Under the pieces are notes generated by a model. That model saw only the letters and a list, made by a program, of their open reading frames with translations, was not told the DNA's origin and did not search any database. Positions 10,734-22,040 of a stretch of DNA of 64,000 nucleotides are shown piece by piece. The position numbers and the translations under genes were made by a program. The stretch spans positions 12,933,001-12,997,000 of the forward strand of contig JAYKYS010000010.1 in assembly GCA_036924285.1 (NCBI GenBank). The letters run 5' to 3'. This DNA is from Asterella californica. Taxonomy: Eukaryota; Streptophyta; Marchantiopsida; Marchantiales; Aytoniaceae. Each line of letters starts with the position of its first letter. Position 1 is the first letter of the stretch.

Positions 10734-11632
10734 TGTAAACCCTCTGCAATCCTATCGATCAACTATCCCCCGATCTCTCAACCTCCACGAATCTGCAACA
10801 TGTCGGGCCTGTCTCTCACTCAGGGGTCACCTCTAATGGCTTTGATGGAAGCATACCAAAAACTTGAAGGGAAAAATGTTAAGTTCACTCATTCATACAC
10901 CCATAAACTCACCAACTAAAATTCTCCATAAACTCATCAACTAAAATCCTCCATTCTAACGACGTCTCACAAGTTCTCACAAGCTAAAATATCACACACT
11001 CTCTATATTACTCAAGTTGTCATTACGACGATGTGAAAACAAGGATGAGGAGCTCTTCTCTACTCCTCTATTTATATATTCTAGGTTTTTACTTTGGTAC
11101 CCTCCGGTAACTCAGCCGTAACTACTTTTACCGGGTTTTACTAAGATATTGCTTAAGGTAAAAGCATTAATCACATGGGCGTTTTACCTTTTCACATGGG
11201 CTTATTCTTTCAAAGTCAACAACTTCTAGAAGGATTCTGGAATATTCTCAAGGAATCTCAAATTTCCACCCCCCTCTACACTAGGACTCACTAAAAAGAA
11301 AACATGTGGAATCTCTTCTTGTTTTTAATGCCCACAAAGTCCACAACTTTAATCCAACCATTAATATCAAGTCAAAAAAGAGATAAGGGATATTTTCCAC
11401 CTCCTTTTTACCTTTTAGACAAGATGACAAGATAGTAGTGCTCACTCTTTAGCAAATATCTGATTTTTGTCCAAAAGTACAGCTAGTTTAAACATAACTA
11501 ATGTTAGCTAGTCATGACTAACTTGATATCTCCTTAAAGTACTTGGGCAGCAAATAAACATTCTCCACACTTAACTATAACTAAACACCTTACTAATAGA
11601 CAAACTTCTTATGTGTAACATAGGTCGTTACA
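10734..11632 (-). repeat. LTR-A, 5' LTR of Element 1
   Basis: 899 bp, plus-strand limits TGTAAACCCTCTGC and GGTCGTTACA, giving the minus-strand termini TGTAACGACC...GGGTTTACA. It matches 2756-3658. The inverted TGTAA/TTACA termini are typical of LTRs. It carries the element's promoter (see 11068-11076). Confidence 0.87.
11068..11076 (-). promoter_or_regulatory. TATA box in the Element 1 5' LTR
   Basis: The minus strand reads TATAAATAGAGGAG, a canonical plant TATA box, about 560 bp into the LTR. It is followed by a pyrimidine/purine-mixed start region before U5. The same motif is conserved in the 3' LTR at 3094-3102. The strand agrees with the gene order of the element. Confidence 0.7.
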
Positions 11633-12261
11633 GTATCGTTCACAACCTAGCGCAAGTCCACTAAGGTTCTGTTGTTTACATCTGCGTCTGATCTTGAGAT
11701 TGAGGGTCGTGAAAAAGATCACCGGAGTAGGCAAGTCCATCACGCTCCTCATGAACTCATCATGAAAGTAGGCAACGAACTACTGTCGAAAGTGATCGCG
11801 ATGGATGTAGTGAAGCTTGATATGGAACGAATTCAGAAATAGAAGATCCAGAACTCGGATCAATCTTCCTTCCATGAGTACAAATCTCGCAGCTCCTCAC
11901 CCTCCATGTAAGACACTAAGAAATACTCACGAAACACCACACAAAGAAGAATACATCCACAAACCCTCAACCCTCTATCTTATACACAAGTTTGACAACA
12001 AGAGCCACTCACACGAATGTCCACGGATTATCGAGCTGACACATCTCGTTATCATGCTATATCTCATATCTTAGATAATCGTGAATGTGGCATCTAGTAC
12101 GTTGTCAAGCGAGTTACATGAGAAGATTTTCGAGACATAAAAGACAACACAATACAAGTTCTACGCTAAATTTACATGTGAGTCGTGTCACAACACGAGA
12201 GCAGAAGAAGACTTTTCTACTTGATGTACCTTGGCATGGGAGGACACATGAATATATGAAT
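11633..12261. other. No recognisable gene
   Basis: Sequence between Element 1 and the integrase relic. An open frame at 11817-12074 (+) has no domain I can identify. Short coding-like stretches are interrupted. It may be older decayed retroelement DNA upstream of the relic that follows. Confidence 0.3.
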
Positions 12262-12790
12262 CACATACAACTTTTCTCACTTCGCATCAGACAGTTAGAA
12301 CGCAATGAAGAGGATCTTGCAGAAGCGCAATAAAAGTTGAAAGTGACTCGGTTTGAGAATAAGGAGAGGTTTGACAAGACTCATAAGCTTCGACCGAACC
12401 AATACAAGTTCAGGGTTGGGTGTTGGTATAAGACAATATATTAAACAACCAGCACTCTACAGTTCAAAATTTTTCCATGAGATGGTTTGGTCTATACATT
12501 GTCTCAAATGTGCATCAGAATGTTACTTATTCATTGCAAGAGCTAGATGGTATGTCTTTAAGGCTTCCTGTTGTCGGAAAACGAGTCAAATTGTTCAAAA
12601 AAAGAGGAGGAACACTGGTTGGTTCAGTTCTTAAGATATGAATAGATCACAAGTGCAAATGAGGACTTTTTATCTGAGGTAGTTGAGGAGAACGAATATG
12701 ACTTGGAGAATTACGAGGACCATGACGGATTGACACATACTAGAGGATGTGTAGATTTGGAGAGGATGAATATCATGTTGTATGATAATC
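12262..12790 (+). pseudogene. Relic of an Element 2/3-type integrase C-terminus
   Basis: The plus strand encodes, with several breaks, LRIRQLERNEEDLAEAQ, then NKERFDKTHKLRPN, then an RWFG-type segment, YSLQELDG and KRVKLFKKRGG. These match in order the C-terminal integrase regions of Element 2 (23407-23910, minus) and Element 3 (about 37180-37520, plus). Near 12735 the stretch CACATACTAGAGGATGTGTA matches the sequence before the polypurine tract of Elements 2 and 3. The LTR that should follow at about 12770 is missing. It is an old, truncated insertion. Confidence 0.75.
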
Positions 12791-14728
12791 TGTACAGTGA
12801 AAGACGTAACGAAGAGATTTTTCTTCCACTATGTACGTAGTTGTAAAGGAAGTTGCCATGGAGCTTGTTAACCTAGGCAGGTCAAGCTAGACAAGCTGCC
12901 GCCTAGCTTATATTCCAAAGAACTACTAAGAAGTCACGAAGGTATCAGATGGAAGCTCTTCTTGATTAGAGCAAGTACGTGTTTTCACTTATGCAGAATA
13001 AGGTTATACGTAGATGTTTGCATCATTCCAAGTTTAAGAAAGTGACAAAAGAGAAAACTCTATCAATTTCCGTTGGTGACTCAAATTCATTATTTGATGA
13101 CATCATCGAGTACTTGTTCTTGAGTAGTATAGTGGTTCTTTCGTTACTAAAATAGATATGTGTAGTGGAAGTAACACCCGATGCAGTTATGAGAGAGTTG
13201 TACGTCCTGTGGGGTGATCTTGGAGTTGTGGCTTAGGTTCTAAAATTAGGAGATACTTGGGAGCTAAAGCTATGGGAGGGCTGTAAGTCCTGTGGGGTGG
13301 TCTTGTAGTTGTGGCTTAGGCTCTAAAATCGTGACTTGACTTATAATATGAGTTGCATCAAGTTGACATCGAGGGTTGAGAAACTTTTATTACACAAGGG
13401 ACTAGCTTAGCTAGGGGCCAGCTAGTGGGCTACTTGATAAGTAAATGTGTGTATAAGAACATAAAGACCTCAGCTTAGCTAAGAGCTGCTTAGCAAAAGG
13501 TTTGTTTTCTAGGTAAATCGACATGCGTCGGCAGTTCAAGAGACATTACAGAGAATTCAAGAGAGAGAGGAGACGCCGTGCGCAAGAGAGAAGGGAGAAG
13601 ATTTTGGTCACTGAGGACATTATGATGAAATGAATAAATTTTCATAAGTCTTGAAAAGCTTGTTTGCATAGATTTGAGTGTTTGATTGACCTTGGTGGAT
13701 ACAAGATTTCATATTTGAGTTCTGATCACTGGCAGCAATCTATTTTCCTTTTGATCGCTCTCACAATCAATTACAGCCAGGAGGTCCGCCTTCTCCAAGA
13801 AAGAGTTTCTCCGTGACAACGTCAATGGAGAGATAATGCATAGCATCGAATTTAGATTTTCAGGTAGGAGCCGATCCATAACACGACAACAGAAATATAA
13901 TGTCGGCTTGAGACATCTTCTCGTCTTTCTACAAGAAGTCCGTCGTCAAGTACTCATGGTTCATCATAACGCTTGGACCTCCTGCATTTTGCAGTTGGTC
14001 TTGATCCATACACCTAGTGCGATCCTACAACTCACATCGCGTAATTCTTCAGCAACATCATTTGTCTGTTGAAGACTATGGAATATAATCATCATCGAAT
14101 AATTTGACATAGACAACTGTGCAAAATGAAGAAGCATCTATGCGATGTCATCTTTCAAAAAAGCTTTAGAGTAAAATTGTGCATACAATGCTTCAACTAG
14201 AACACGTAAGGAATATCTGCAATGACAAAAATGAATCTCTACTTCTGAATTGAAGTAGATATATTTCGCACTTCTGCAATATATACTTTCTAGTTGTAAG
14301 CAAAGTCTGCTCTTTCTTTACACCACGTTCGAAACACGTTCTGTCTTGATAGAATTGTCTCGTCACGTTCTTTCGCCTCCTTGTACCAGCGACCACGTTT
14401 CTAACAATCTACAAACTACGAAGGAAAAATTTCAACAAACTTTTCATCTTTGATGGTCTTTTCTTCTTTCTGGTTCAACTGGCTCCTCAACCGCCAAAAA
14501 AACGTTTAGAAAGAACGTCCCAATAAAATCAATCTTTTTGAAAAAAAACAAAAATATGAATTAAATAGTTAGAACAAGAAATCACAAAGCATGTTCATCC
14601 ATGAAGTCCATGGGCTCCACAACATGATATCATGAACCATATTTCTAGAATATAAATTTTAGTGCGAGTTCAGAAAACATACCATTAATTTAGCGAAAGC
14701 GATGAAAAAAAAAGGTACTTAATCTTTC
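12791..14728. other. Gene-poor stretch with one short direct repeat
   Basis: No confident gene. A 46-bp block around TCCTGTGGGGTG, ending at TTAGGTTCTAAAAT, is repeated at an offset of about 83 bp (13201-13246 and 13284-13329). A minus-strand open frame at 14193-14396 and a plus-strand one at 13836-14072 have no domain I recognise. The phrase TTCAGGTAGGAGCCGATCC near 13860 matches the end of LTR-C copies, so a small LTR-C fragment ends near 13886. A CCATGAAGTCCATGG palindrome at about 14601 resembles the array at 47470. Confidence 0.35.
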
Positions 14729-15799
14729 ATGGTGTGTCAAATTTTGTGTGAAGGTTCTCCAAGAAAACGTGAGATTCTTGGCTGTGAAGATATCTGCTAA
14801 AGTGAAATAAGAAAGAGAGGAACAACCACGAGACCAAGTTTCTCAAGATATACCAACTCTCACTTTATATACACTCCATTTCTAACACCAAACTGAGAAA
14901 CAGATCTAGTGGTCTGTAAGCTACAACCAATCTCCTAAAACAAGTCTTTGAATCTCAACCTAGACCAAAAACTCAAGAGAAACATCCCTTTGCTAACAAA
15001 AAGCTTTGTACTAGTGTCGCATGATTCAAGCCCAGATCCAAACAACACCCATGTACAAGCCCTTAGCCCACAAGCTGTACATAACCAACTATAACTCTAA
15101 CGAATCAAAAAAGACAAAAATCATAGCGAAAGAATCGAAGAAGACCTATCTGAGAACTTTTTTCTTTCACCAAACAGTCTTTAGATGTCGATAGGATCTT
15201 CCGTCTTGACTCTAGTGGTTCCAAGAACCTTCAGATCTGACACCCAACACCCAAGATATGAACAATTTTTTGTCGCAAGTGATCGAAATCCTAAAACCTC
15301 CTACGGCCTAAATCCACACATCATCCAAACGAATAGCTTGATCTATGATCGTCTTTCCTGATAAGTAAATCTGACTACCTTGATCCCAATGAGACTCTAA
15401 ACAAGCCATTTGGAGTTTCTCTCGCAAAACCACGCAAGAAATTTGATCGCAACAAGCAAAAAACTGACATAAATCGGCTCCCTACGGCTCAAATTCATTC
15501 ACCACACCCAAACCAATAATCTAATCCACATACAATCTTCTCCTATGAGTAGGTGAAGACTCCTTGATCATGTCGACACCAAGAACGAAGAGCTTGGTTC
15601 ACCAATCACCAAGAACAGTCGAACCTAAGTTACAGACGACTGCAAAATTGGCGTAAGCGCTTCCTTGCCAGCCAATTTCACCCAGAACTTCCAAATCGCT
15701 CGATGAAACTTCGTATCATCTTCAATTTCCTGAAGAACTCGGTTTTCTCATCGATGGATCCAAGAACAGCAAGTTTGGACTCAAGAACGGTTTGAACGG

Positions 15800-17819
15800 T
15801 ATCGTGTCGAATATTTTGCGTGAAGGATGTCTAGGAAAACACGAGGTTCCTGGCTGTGGAGATGTTGTGTGCCAAACAGAGACAAGATAGAGAAGAACAA
15901 CCACGAAAACAAACGCGCAATATATACCACTCCAAATGTATGTACACTGCCGTTTCTTTCTCCTAACAGCACAAAACTGAGGAACAGACCAGAGCGGTCT
16001 GTAACCTACTTCAGAAGCCCTAAAACAAACCCTTGAATCGCAACCCTAGCCTGAAATCGCCGAAACGTAGCTCAAAGCAAGAGAAACTTCTCTTTGCTAA
16101 CAAACAGAGCCACAACAGTATCACGCGATCCAAACCCAAGTCCAAACCACATCCACACAGTAGCTCTTGGCTAAAGCTAGCTACCACAAGCCATACACAA
16201 CCAACTAAGTCCTTAACGAACTCAAAAGGACGAAACCTGTAGCGAAGGAATCGAAAAAGACCTATCTGGGAACTTTCTCCTTTCGCCAAACGATCTTCAA
16301 ATGTTGATAGGGTCTCCTTCCCTGACTCCGTTGGCTCAAGAAACCTTCAGATCCGACTCCCGATAGTCGAGATATCGCCGATTTTCGGTCGTAGGTGACC
16401 GAACCTTCAAAAACTCCTCCTTGCGGCTTAAAATCGCTCACACCGCACAAACGGATCGTCCAAACTGATATCTGTCTTCTCTGGTAGATAGATCTAGCTA
16501 CCTTAAACCCAACAAGACTCCAAACAAGCCGTTCGGAGTTCCCCTTGCAAAATCACTCGAGAAATTTGGTCGCAGATTACAAAAAACTGACGTAAATCGG
16601 CTCCCTGCGGCTCAACCTCCCTCACCACACCCAAACCAACAACCCAATCCACACACGATCTTCTCCTATGAGTAGATGAAGACTCCCTGATCGCGTAGGC
16701 ACCAAGAACGAAGAGCTTGGCTCACCGATCGCGAAGAACAATCCAATCTCAAGTCGTAGACGATGAAAAACCTGACGCAAGCGCTTCCCTGCGAGCCAAT
16801 TTCACTCACAACTCCCAAACCGTCCGATGAAACTTTGTATCGTCTTCAATTTCCTGAAGAACTCGTTGTTCTGATCCCGATGGATCCAAGGACAGCAAGT
16901 TTGGACTCCGGAACGGCCCGAACGGTCCAACTCTCCTTCACAGATAACTGAAAACCTCAAATCTGTTTCCTGCGTCTCAATTTCTCTCAGAACACAACCC
17001 TCGATCCATCTCTTCAAGAACCGTCTTAACCTGTGTGTAGCTTGCATAGATCTGAACCCAATGACACCTTGCGCGCGTGTATTGGACTTCTCAATTCTCC
17101 AAAACGTCCACCGACAGGTCGCAAGAACAAGCAAGCCCCTTAAGCAGCCCCCTTGCAACAGTCTCTGTACGTACAGTTCTCTCTTGAATAATAAGAAGCA
17201 GGCCCCTTGCGTCTTTGATATAACGCCTGGAGCCCTAAATACCCAGTCAGCAAGTAACTAGAGACCTAGCTTGATTTTACCTTCTTTCGAATCGCATAAC
17301 TTCTTCTCTGGATGTCCAAATGAAGTAAACAAGATGCCCATGGAAAGCTAACAGCGAGCTCTACCCATCTATGTGATGAAAGTGAAGATCCAAAGTTGCG
17401 CCAAAAGCCCGTAAGCTGGGGCCTAACTTGTTTTCTCCATCTTTCGAGTCTTGTAACTTTTCCACTAGGCATCCAAACGAAGTAGATGAAGTGCCTATAG
17501 AAAGCTGACAAGGAGCTCTATCCACTGGTGCGATAAAAACGAAGATCCGAAGTGGTGCCAAAAACCCATAAACTGGGGCCTAGCTTATTTTCTCCATCTT
17601 TCGAGTCCTGTAACTTTTCCACTAGACGTCCAAATGAAGTAGACAAAGTGCCTGTGGAAAGCTGACAAGGAGCTCTACCCATCTATGCGATGAAAATGGA
17701 GATCTGAGATTGTGCCAAAAACTCGTAAGCTGGGGCCTAGCTTGACTTCTCATGAGTGTCTTTGGAGCGACAAGCATCGAAGTTTGAATTTCAGGTAGGA
17801 GCCGGTCCACGACACGACA
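15800..17819 (-). repeat. Solo LTR-C inside another LTR-C
   Basis: About 2.0 kb, from TATCGTGTCGAATATT to CCGGTCCACGACACGACA on the plus strand. The surrounding LTR continues without loss across it (GAACGGT before, CCAACTC after). A 4-bp duplication ACGG flanks it (15796-15799 and 17820-17823). No internal region is present, so it is a solo LTR formed by LTR-LTR recombination. It is longer than its sisters because of a 157-bp triplication (17266-17750). The TATCG left terminus, also in the copy at 21396, means the LTR ends in ...CGATA rather than CA on the coding strand. Confidence 0.78.
17266..17750. repeat. Three tandem copies of a 157-bp unit in the solo LTR-C
   Basis: The landmark GGGGCCTAGCTTGATTTTC (with variants) recurs near 17266, 17420, 17577 and 17734. 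Each unit includes AGCTGACAAGGAGCTCTA and CCAAATGAAGTAGA blocks. The sister LTRs at 18175-18330 and 46447-46610 have only one copy, so the array arose in this LTR. Confidence 0.8.
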
Positions 17820-18406
17820 ACGGTCCAACTCTCTTTGGTAGGTCATTGAAGCATTCAAATTCCTTTCTCTTCTTCAAATTCTTCTTCGTCCCAATTTCTC
17901 CTCTAAACATACACTATGATCCGCCTCTTCACGAACTGTCTTAACCAATGCGTAGCCTGCATAGATCTAAACCCAATGACGCCTTGCGTGCTTACATTAG
18001 ACCTCTCGATCTCTCCATTTGTCGATAAATAACAGATACAAGCTAACTCATTAAGCTATCCCCTTATGTCGGTTCACAGTACATGATTTTTTCTCATATC
18101 ATGACCAAGCAATCCCCTTGCGTCCTTAGTGTATTGCAAGGAATCGCAAATACCTAGTCAACATTGGTAAGCTAAGGCTTAGCTTGATTTTCTCATCTTT
18201 CGAACCTCATAGCGTCACCATAAACGTCAAATGAAACAAATGAAATGCATTTGGATACCTAACAACGAGCTCTACCACTTGATGCAATGAAAATCGAGAT
18301 CCAAAGTAGATCAAAAAGTCTTTATTTCTCTCCATTAACGTCTTTGGAGAAAAATATAGAATCTCAAAATATAATTTTCAAGTAGAAGTCGGTCCACGAT
18401 GCGACA

Positions 18407-18420
18407 TCCATCCCCTCTAA
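18407..18420 (-). promoter_or_regulatory. Polypurine tract of Element C
   Basis: The minus strand reads TTAGAGGGGATGGA directly before the LTR-C start (TGTCGCATCG). It aligns with the tracts of Element 2 (23361-23373) and Element 3 (37647-37658). The neighbouring GTGCATCATCAAATATGCA region also parallels the GGCACATACCGGAGGATGTG sequence of those elements. This tract primes plus-strand DNA synthesis in the family. Confidence 0.65.
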
Positions 18421-18549
18421 ACTTGTGCATCATCAAATATGCACCAAAGATACTAACCAAGGAGTGGACCAACACGCAGACCGTCTTATCATCCTACTTC
18501 TCATCTTAGTCAACCTCATCCTCAAGTTTGCAACATGATCGTTGTTGTG

Positions 18550-20330
18550 CTACTTGACGGTTACATGCTACACTTCTACTCCGACACTTGAGTTTAGTAG
18601 TTCTAGAAGTGAGCTCAATATTACTTCTAGTCCTTTATGCATATGTTTGACATCTTTGCATATGGTCTTAATACTATTATGTTATATATTTTTAGTAAGT
18701 TGATAGTATGTTATTTATCGTGTTCAAGCACTCGTACGCTTGTGCAAGTATTTCATACTTATCTATGTTATCAAAGTACATAACTTTAAGTCTACCATGT
18801 GGATAGAGTTTAAGCTCATGGATTGTACTTACATGTCGCCCATGCATGCTTTCTAGCTTGTTTAAGTTATCTTTCAAGGTTACGTGTTATTTTACATGTC
18901 TCCGCATGAAGTTTAAGATTTATGTTGGCACTTTAAAGGCTTGACGTGGTAACATATGTGTGAAATTAAGTTACCATATGGATTGGGACACAAAAGGACA
19001 GGAAAGTGGAGCTATGAACTCTCATTGATCCATTTTTGTCTTTTATGAAACTCTAAACTTAGAAGCAAGGGTCTTAAGGAGAGTTTGAGCTTTTGATAGA
19101 GGCATTCAAAAATCTGAGAACACAAGAAGAGAGAGCTCAGCGTGCCAGTCACTGTCAGTGAAAATTTGGATCGATTTGAAGCAATAAAGAAAGAGTTATG
19201 CCAAATTGAAGTTCGGATTGGGCTAGAATTGCGTCACAATTGTTGATTTTGAGGTTTTGGTGTCAATTGCAGCAGAATATAGATAACTGCTTCAAACCTT
19301 CGTGGTTGCATTCACTTTCATCAGGGCTACGATTGTTTCATATCATTTGAGAGAGTGAGTAATTCAAGACGATCGCTGAAACAGATGGGGTTTGAAAAGC
19401 TCTCAATCTAGAGCAGCAACTTCAGAGCTCGAGATCTGGAGAAATGTGTACAAATAGCAGGTCAAATTTCACAAAGATGTTCAGAGTGTTGTAGACTCCA
19501 AATCCTGTAAGAATCATCGAAAGTTATCGAACCAATTCTCTGTTCTAGGTCGAAGTAGTCATCTGCGTGTCAGAAATTGTCGTAATTTTCTTACTCAAAA
19601 CGTTTTTGCCCATATCTCAGTGCTCATATTTTATCTCAAGCTGAAAGTCGTATGTGTGTTCTGTCGATCCAGGTAGCGGAACATGTTGTCCTTGCACTCC
19701 ACTAACATCGTCTTGGAATCCTCATCCCACTCCCTAGCTAAGGTGAGAAGCTTCCTACCCACGGTGAAGTTGAACTTCTTGCGAAGTGCTTCCACCATCT
19801 ACGTCATAACTCCATTCGCTCGGGCTTCTGCTTCTTCTCGCTGCTTCTTCTCTGCTGCGGCCTGTGCTTCCGTGGCTTCCCGCAGTGCTCTCCATGTCGT
19901 CTTCTCTTTTGCGAGAGATGTGATCTTACCTCTGACTCGCATAACCTCCTAGTCACGTTGCTGTAGACGTGCTTGCAAGTCCTGGTTGCTCTTCCTTAAC
20001 TACGCTGACTGCTTGGCAGAAGCGGCTGCTTCCGTGTTGTACTTCGCTGCAAGTTTCTCCGTGGTGCGGAGGAGGGCCTCCTTTACATGTAGGAGAAGTT
20101 TTGAAGTCTAAACCATCATATATTTCTTACTCTTGAGTGTTAAAGTTCACCGTCTGACTTTATTACTACTAGTTAGTCTCGATTTTCGCTTTCTAAACAT
20201 ATTAGAGGACCCAACAGACCTGTGTAAGTGTTTATAGTGTCACTTTATAACCTGAAGCCTACCTCTTGAGTAAAAAATCACAGTCAAAAACCCAGCGCTT
20301 TCTTGGATAGACGTGTCACACTCCAACATC
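18550..20330 (+). repeat. Diverged Element 3-type LTR, interrupted by a gene fragment
   Basis: The plus-strand sequence from ACTTCTACTCCGACACTT through GTGTCACACTCCAACA matches the Element 3 LTRs (30326-31698, 37659-39030) along most of its length, with many substitutions. It is interrupted from about 19667 to 20075 by coiled-coil ORF sequence. It lies in the opposite orientation to the surrounding Element C. No internal region follows at 20331, so it is a solo LTR or truncated insertion. Confidence 0.72.
19667..20075 (-). pseudogene. Fragment of the Element 4 coiled-coil ORF captured in an LTR
   Basis: About 410 bp clearly homologous to 39318-39735, sharing blocks such as TCCCACTCCCTAGCTAAGGT/TCCCATCCTCTAGCTAAGGT and GGCAGAAGCGGCTGCTTCCG. 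On the minus strand it encodes the Ala/Glu/Arg-rich heptad region and the following FNFTVGRKLLTLA-like part, with stops. Both edges join Element 3-type LTR sequence; the left junction shows the shared words TTCTGTCGATCC. It lacks the rest of the ORF. The gene fragment sits within an LTR and not beside one. Confidence 0.75.
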
Positions 20331-20469
20331 GTTATCTTGAAGTTACAATCCTATCATGATTTTTCCTAGATATGTCTTTCATTTTCTTCAACCTTCATCC
20401 ATTCGCTTGTCTTGAGTCACCCTCTCTAAATCTACACATCTTTGATAGTTGAAAGCTACTCCTCTACGA

Positions 20470-21229
20470 TCACAACTGGAGGTTGACCTCAGATACTATC
20501 CTAACTAATGTGGTAGTAATTGATATTGATGTCGACCTTTTAGTTGTTTCTTGTACGTTCTTTTTTGACAAGAAGCTCAACCGTTTCTTGCACAACCTCC
20601 CAATTCCTTGTAAACTCTTCTTTTTCCTCCCCATCCTCCAGAAGTAATTCCAACTGTTCTTGCCATGGTTCATCAGCGGCTTGAAGAAGAAACTTTGTCT
20701 TGTAGGTCTCCAAGGTTAGCTTCTCCACCCGAGATAGTTGAGAGAATTGTTTCTTGAATTCCCTTAACAGCTCTGTAGGTTGTAAATCGTTGTTAAGCCG
20801 ATTGACACATCCAAAAACGATTTCTTGGTTAGTCGATCTGAGTTTCTCAAGAAATATTTCTCCATCAACGCTTATGAAAATGTATCTTAGTTCCTCCTAA
20901 AACACTTTGTTAAACCCTTCACATGCTCCCTTATCTCAGAGATCGCAGCGAGTTTAGATATCTCGATCATCTCTTTCTTCGATACGTGATCCAAATCCAT
21001 CTTCGTCTTGTAACATCTCAAGTACTTTGCAATGTCACTCCAATCAAACAGATCGAGCTTGTCGATCATCCTTTGAAACACCTTCGTCCTCAAAGTCTCC
21101 TTTTGTTTGTTTCCTTGCTCTTGTCGTAAAAACAAAGTGAAAGTTTGAAACATTCGTGCAGTTGCTGCATCCAACTGCACCCCTAATATCTCTTCTGATC
21201 CGTTCATCTCGTCCATAGTCATGGCTCAT
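20470..21229 (-). pseudogene. Element C gag relic
   Basis: The minus strand encodes, from 21229 leftward, LDAATARMFQTFTLFLRQEQ, then KLDLFDWSDIAKYLRCYKT and MIEISKLAAISEIREHVKGL. After breaks, LLQAADEPWQEQLELLLEDG follows at about 20690-20640. The order and motifs match Element 3 gag (AATMKMFQAFSMFMQQQQ, ISKYVRYYAREME, LLEDKSEERG). It is the capsid part only; no zinc knuckle or pol follows. It lies next to the primer site and 5' LTR of Element C, where gag should be. Confidence 0.75.
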
Positions 21230-21374
21230 CCCTTCTTCTCATGATCCCAAACCTTATATATCCATCATCTCATGTCCACATCATCCTCCCAAACAACCAT
21301 ATCCATCTTCATCCTCATTCATGATTGTTGATCTTCTCTTCCAAGTTCCAACACAAAATATCTCCACCTCGGAT

Positions 21375-21392
21375 CTTCATGTTGAGTCACCA
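21375..21392 (-). promoter_or_regulatory. Primer-binding-like site of Element C
   Basis: Three bases inside the LTR the minus strand reads TGGTGACTCAACATGAAG. It aligns with the Element 3 site TGGTGAACTCGACGTGAA (31710) with one gap. The leading TGG is the complement of a tRNA CCA end. I cannot name the tRNA. Confidence 0.5.
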
Positions 21393-21395
21393 CCG

Positions 21396-22040
21396 TATCG
21401 TATCATATTTTTCATGGTTATCTATGAAAATGTGAGGTTCTTGGCTGTGGAGATATTGTGTGATGAACAGAGGCAAGAAAGAGAGGAACAACCACGAGAA
21501 CAAGCTTCGCAAGATATATCAGCTCTCATTTTATATACACTCCCGTTTCTTTTTCTCTAAGAATATCAAACCGAGAAAAAGACCTGAGTGGTCTGTAATC
21601 TACACCCAACCTCCTAAAACAAGTCTCTGAATCTCAACCTAGACCCAAAGTTATCGAAGTGTAGCTCAAAGCAAGACAAACATCCCTTTGCTAACAAAAA
21701 GCTTTGCACTAGTATCTCATGATTCAAGCCCATATCCAAACAACACTAATGTACAAACCTTTAGCTAAAACTAGCTACCACAAGTTGTACATAACCAACT
21801 AGAACTCTAACGAATCCAAAAAGATGAAAACTGCAGCGAAAGAATCAAAGAAGACTTATCTGGAAACTTTGAACCAAATGCATGCAGCATCAAATGGTCT
21901 TCATTTCGATAAACCCTAACCTTATTGGCTCCAAGAACCTTCATATCCGACACCCAACGTCCAAGATATGAACAATTTTCGATCACAGGTGACCAAAATC
22001 TTAAAACCTCCTCTCTGCTACGTAAATCCACGCACACCGT
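21396..22040 (-). repeat. LTR-C, 5' LTR of Element C, left portion
   Basis: Starts TATCGTATCATATTTT, as does the solo LTR at 15800, and is cut at 22040 by Element 2. The rest resumes at 45638. The junctions carry the 4-bp duplication CCGT (22037-22040 and 45638-45641). It has a minus-strand TATATAAA at 21530-21537. Confidence 0.78.

Larger units (their letters stand above)
2756..11632 (-). mobile_element. Element 1: decayed Ty3/Gypsy LTR retrotransposon
   Basis: The element is read on the minus strand. The 5' LTR is at 10734-11632, followed by a primer-binding-like site, a leader with tandem repeats, gag (8742-9053 and 7710-8567), aspartic protease (6709-7635), reverse transcriptase-RNase H (5060-6705), integrase (3672-5091) and the 3' LTR at 2756-3658. 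The protease-RT-RNaseH-integrase order identifies Ty3/Gypsy. No chromodomain is seen after the integrase. The Asp-like primer site and tandem repeats recall Tat/Athila-type elements, but I did not establish the clade. Several frameshifts and stops make it non-autonomous. No matching target duplication is seen (CGTAC on the left, GTATC on the right), which suggests recombination with a neighbouring LTR. Confidence 0.88.
14729..18406 (-). repeat. LTR-C, 3' LTR of Element C, interrupted
   Basis: This LTR is 14729-15795 plus 17824-18406 with a solo LTR of the same family in between. It matches 21396-22040 plus 45638-46676. A minus-strand TATATAAA box lies at 14874-14881 (equivalent at 21530-21537). 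The plus-strand right end is GGTCCACGATGCGACA, immediately followed by the polypurine-complement TCCATCCCCTCTAA at 18407. Confidence 0.75.

Noticed and set aside
2751..11637. Target duplication for Element 1
   Set aside because: CGTAC (left) and GTATC (right) do not match over 4 or 5 bp.
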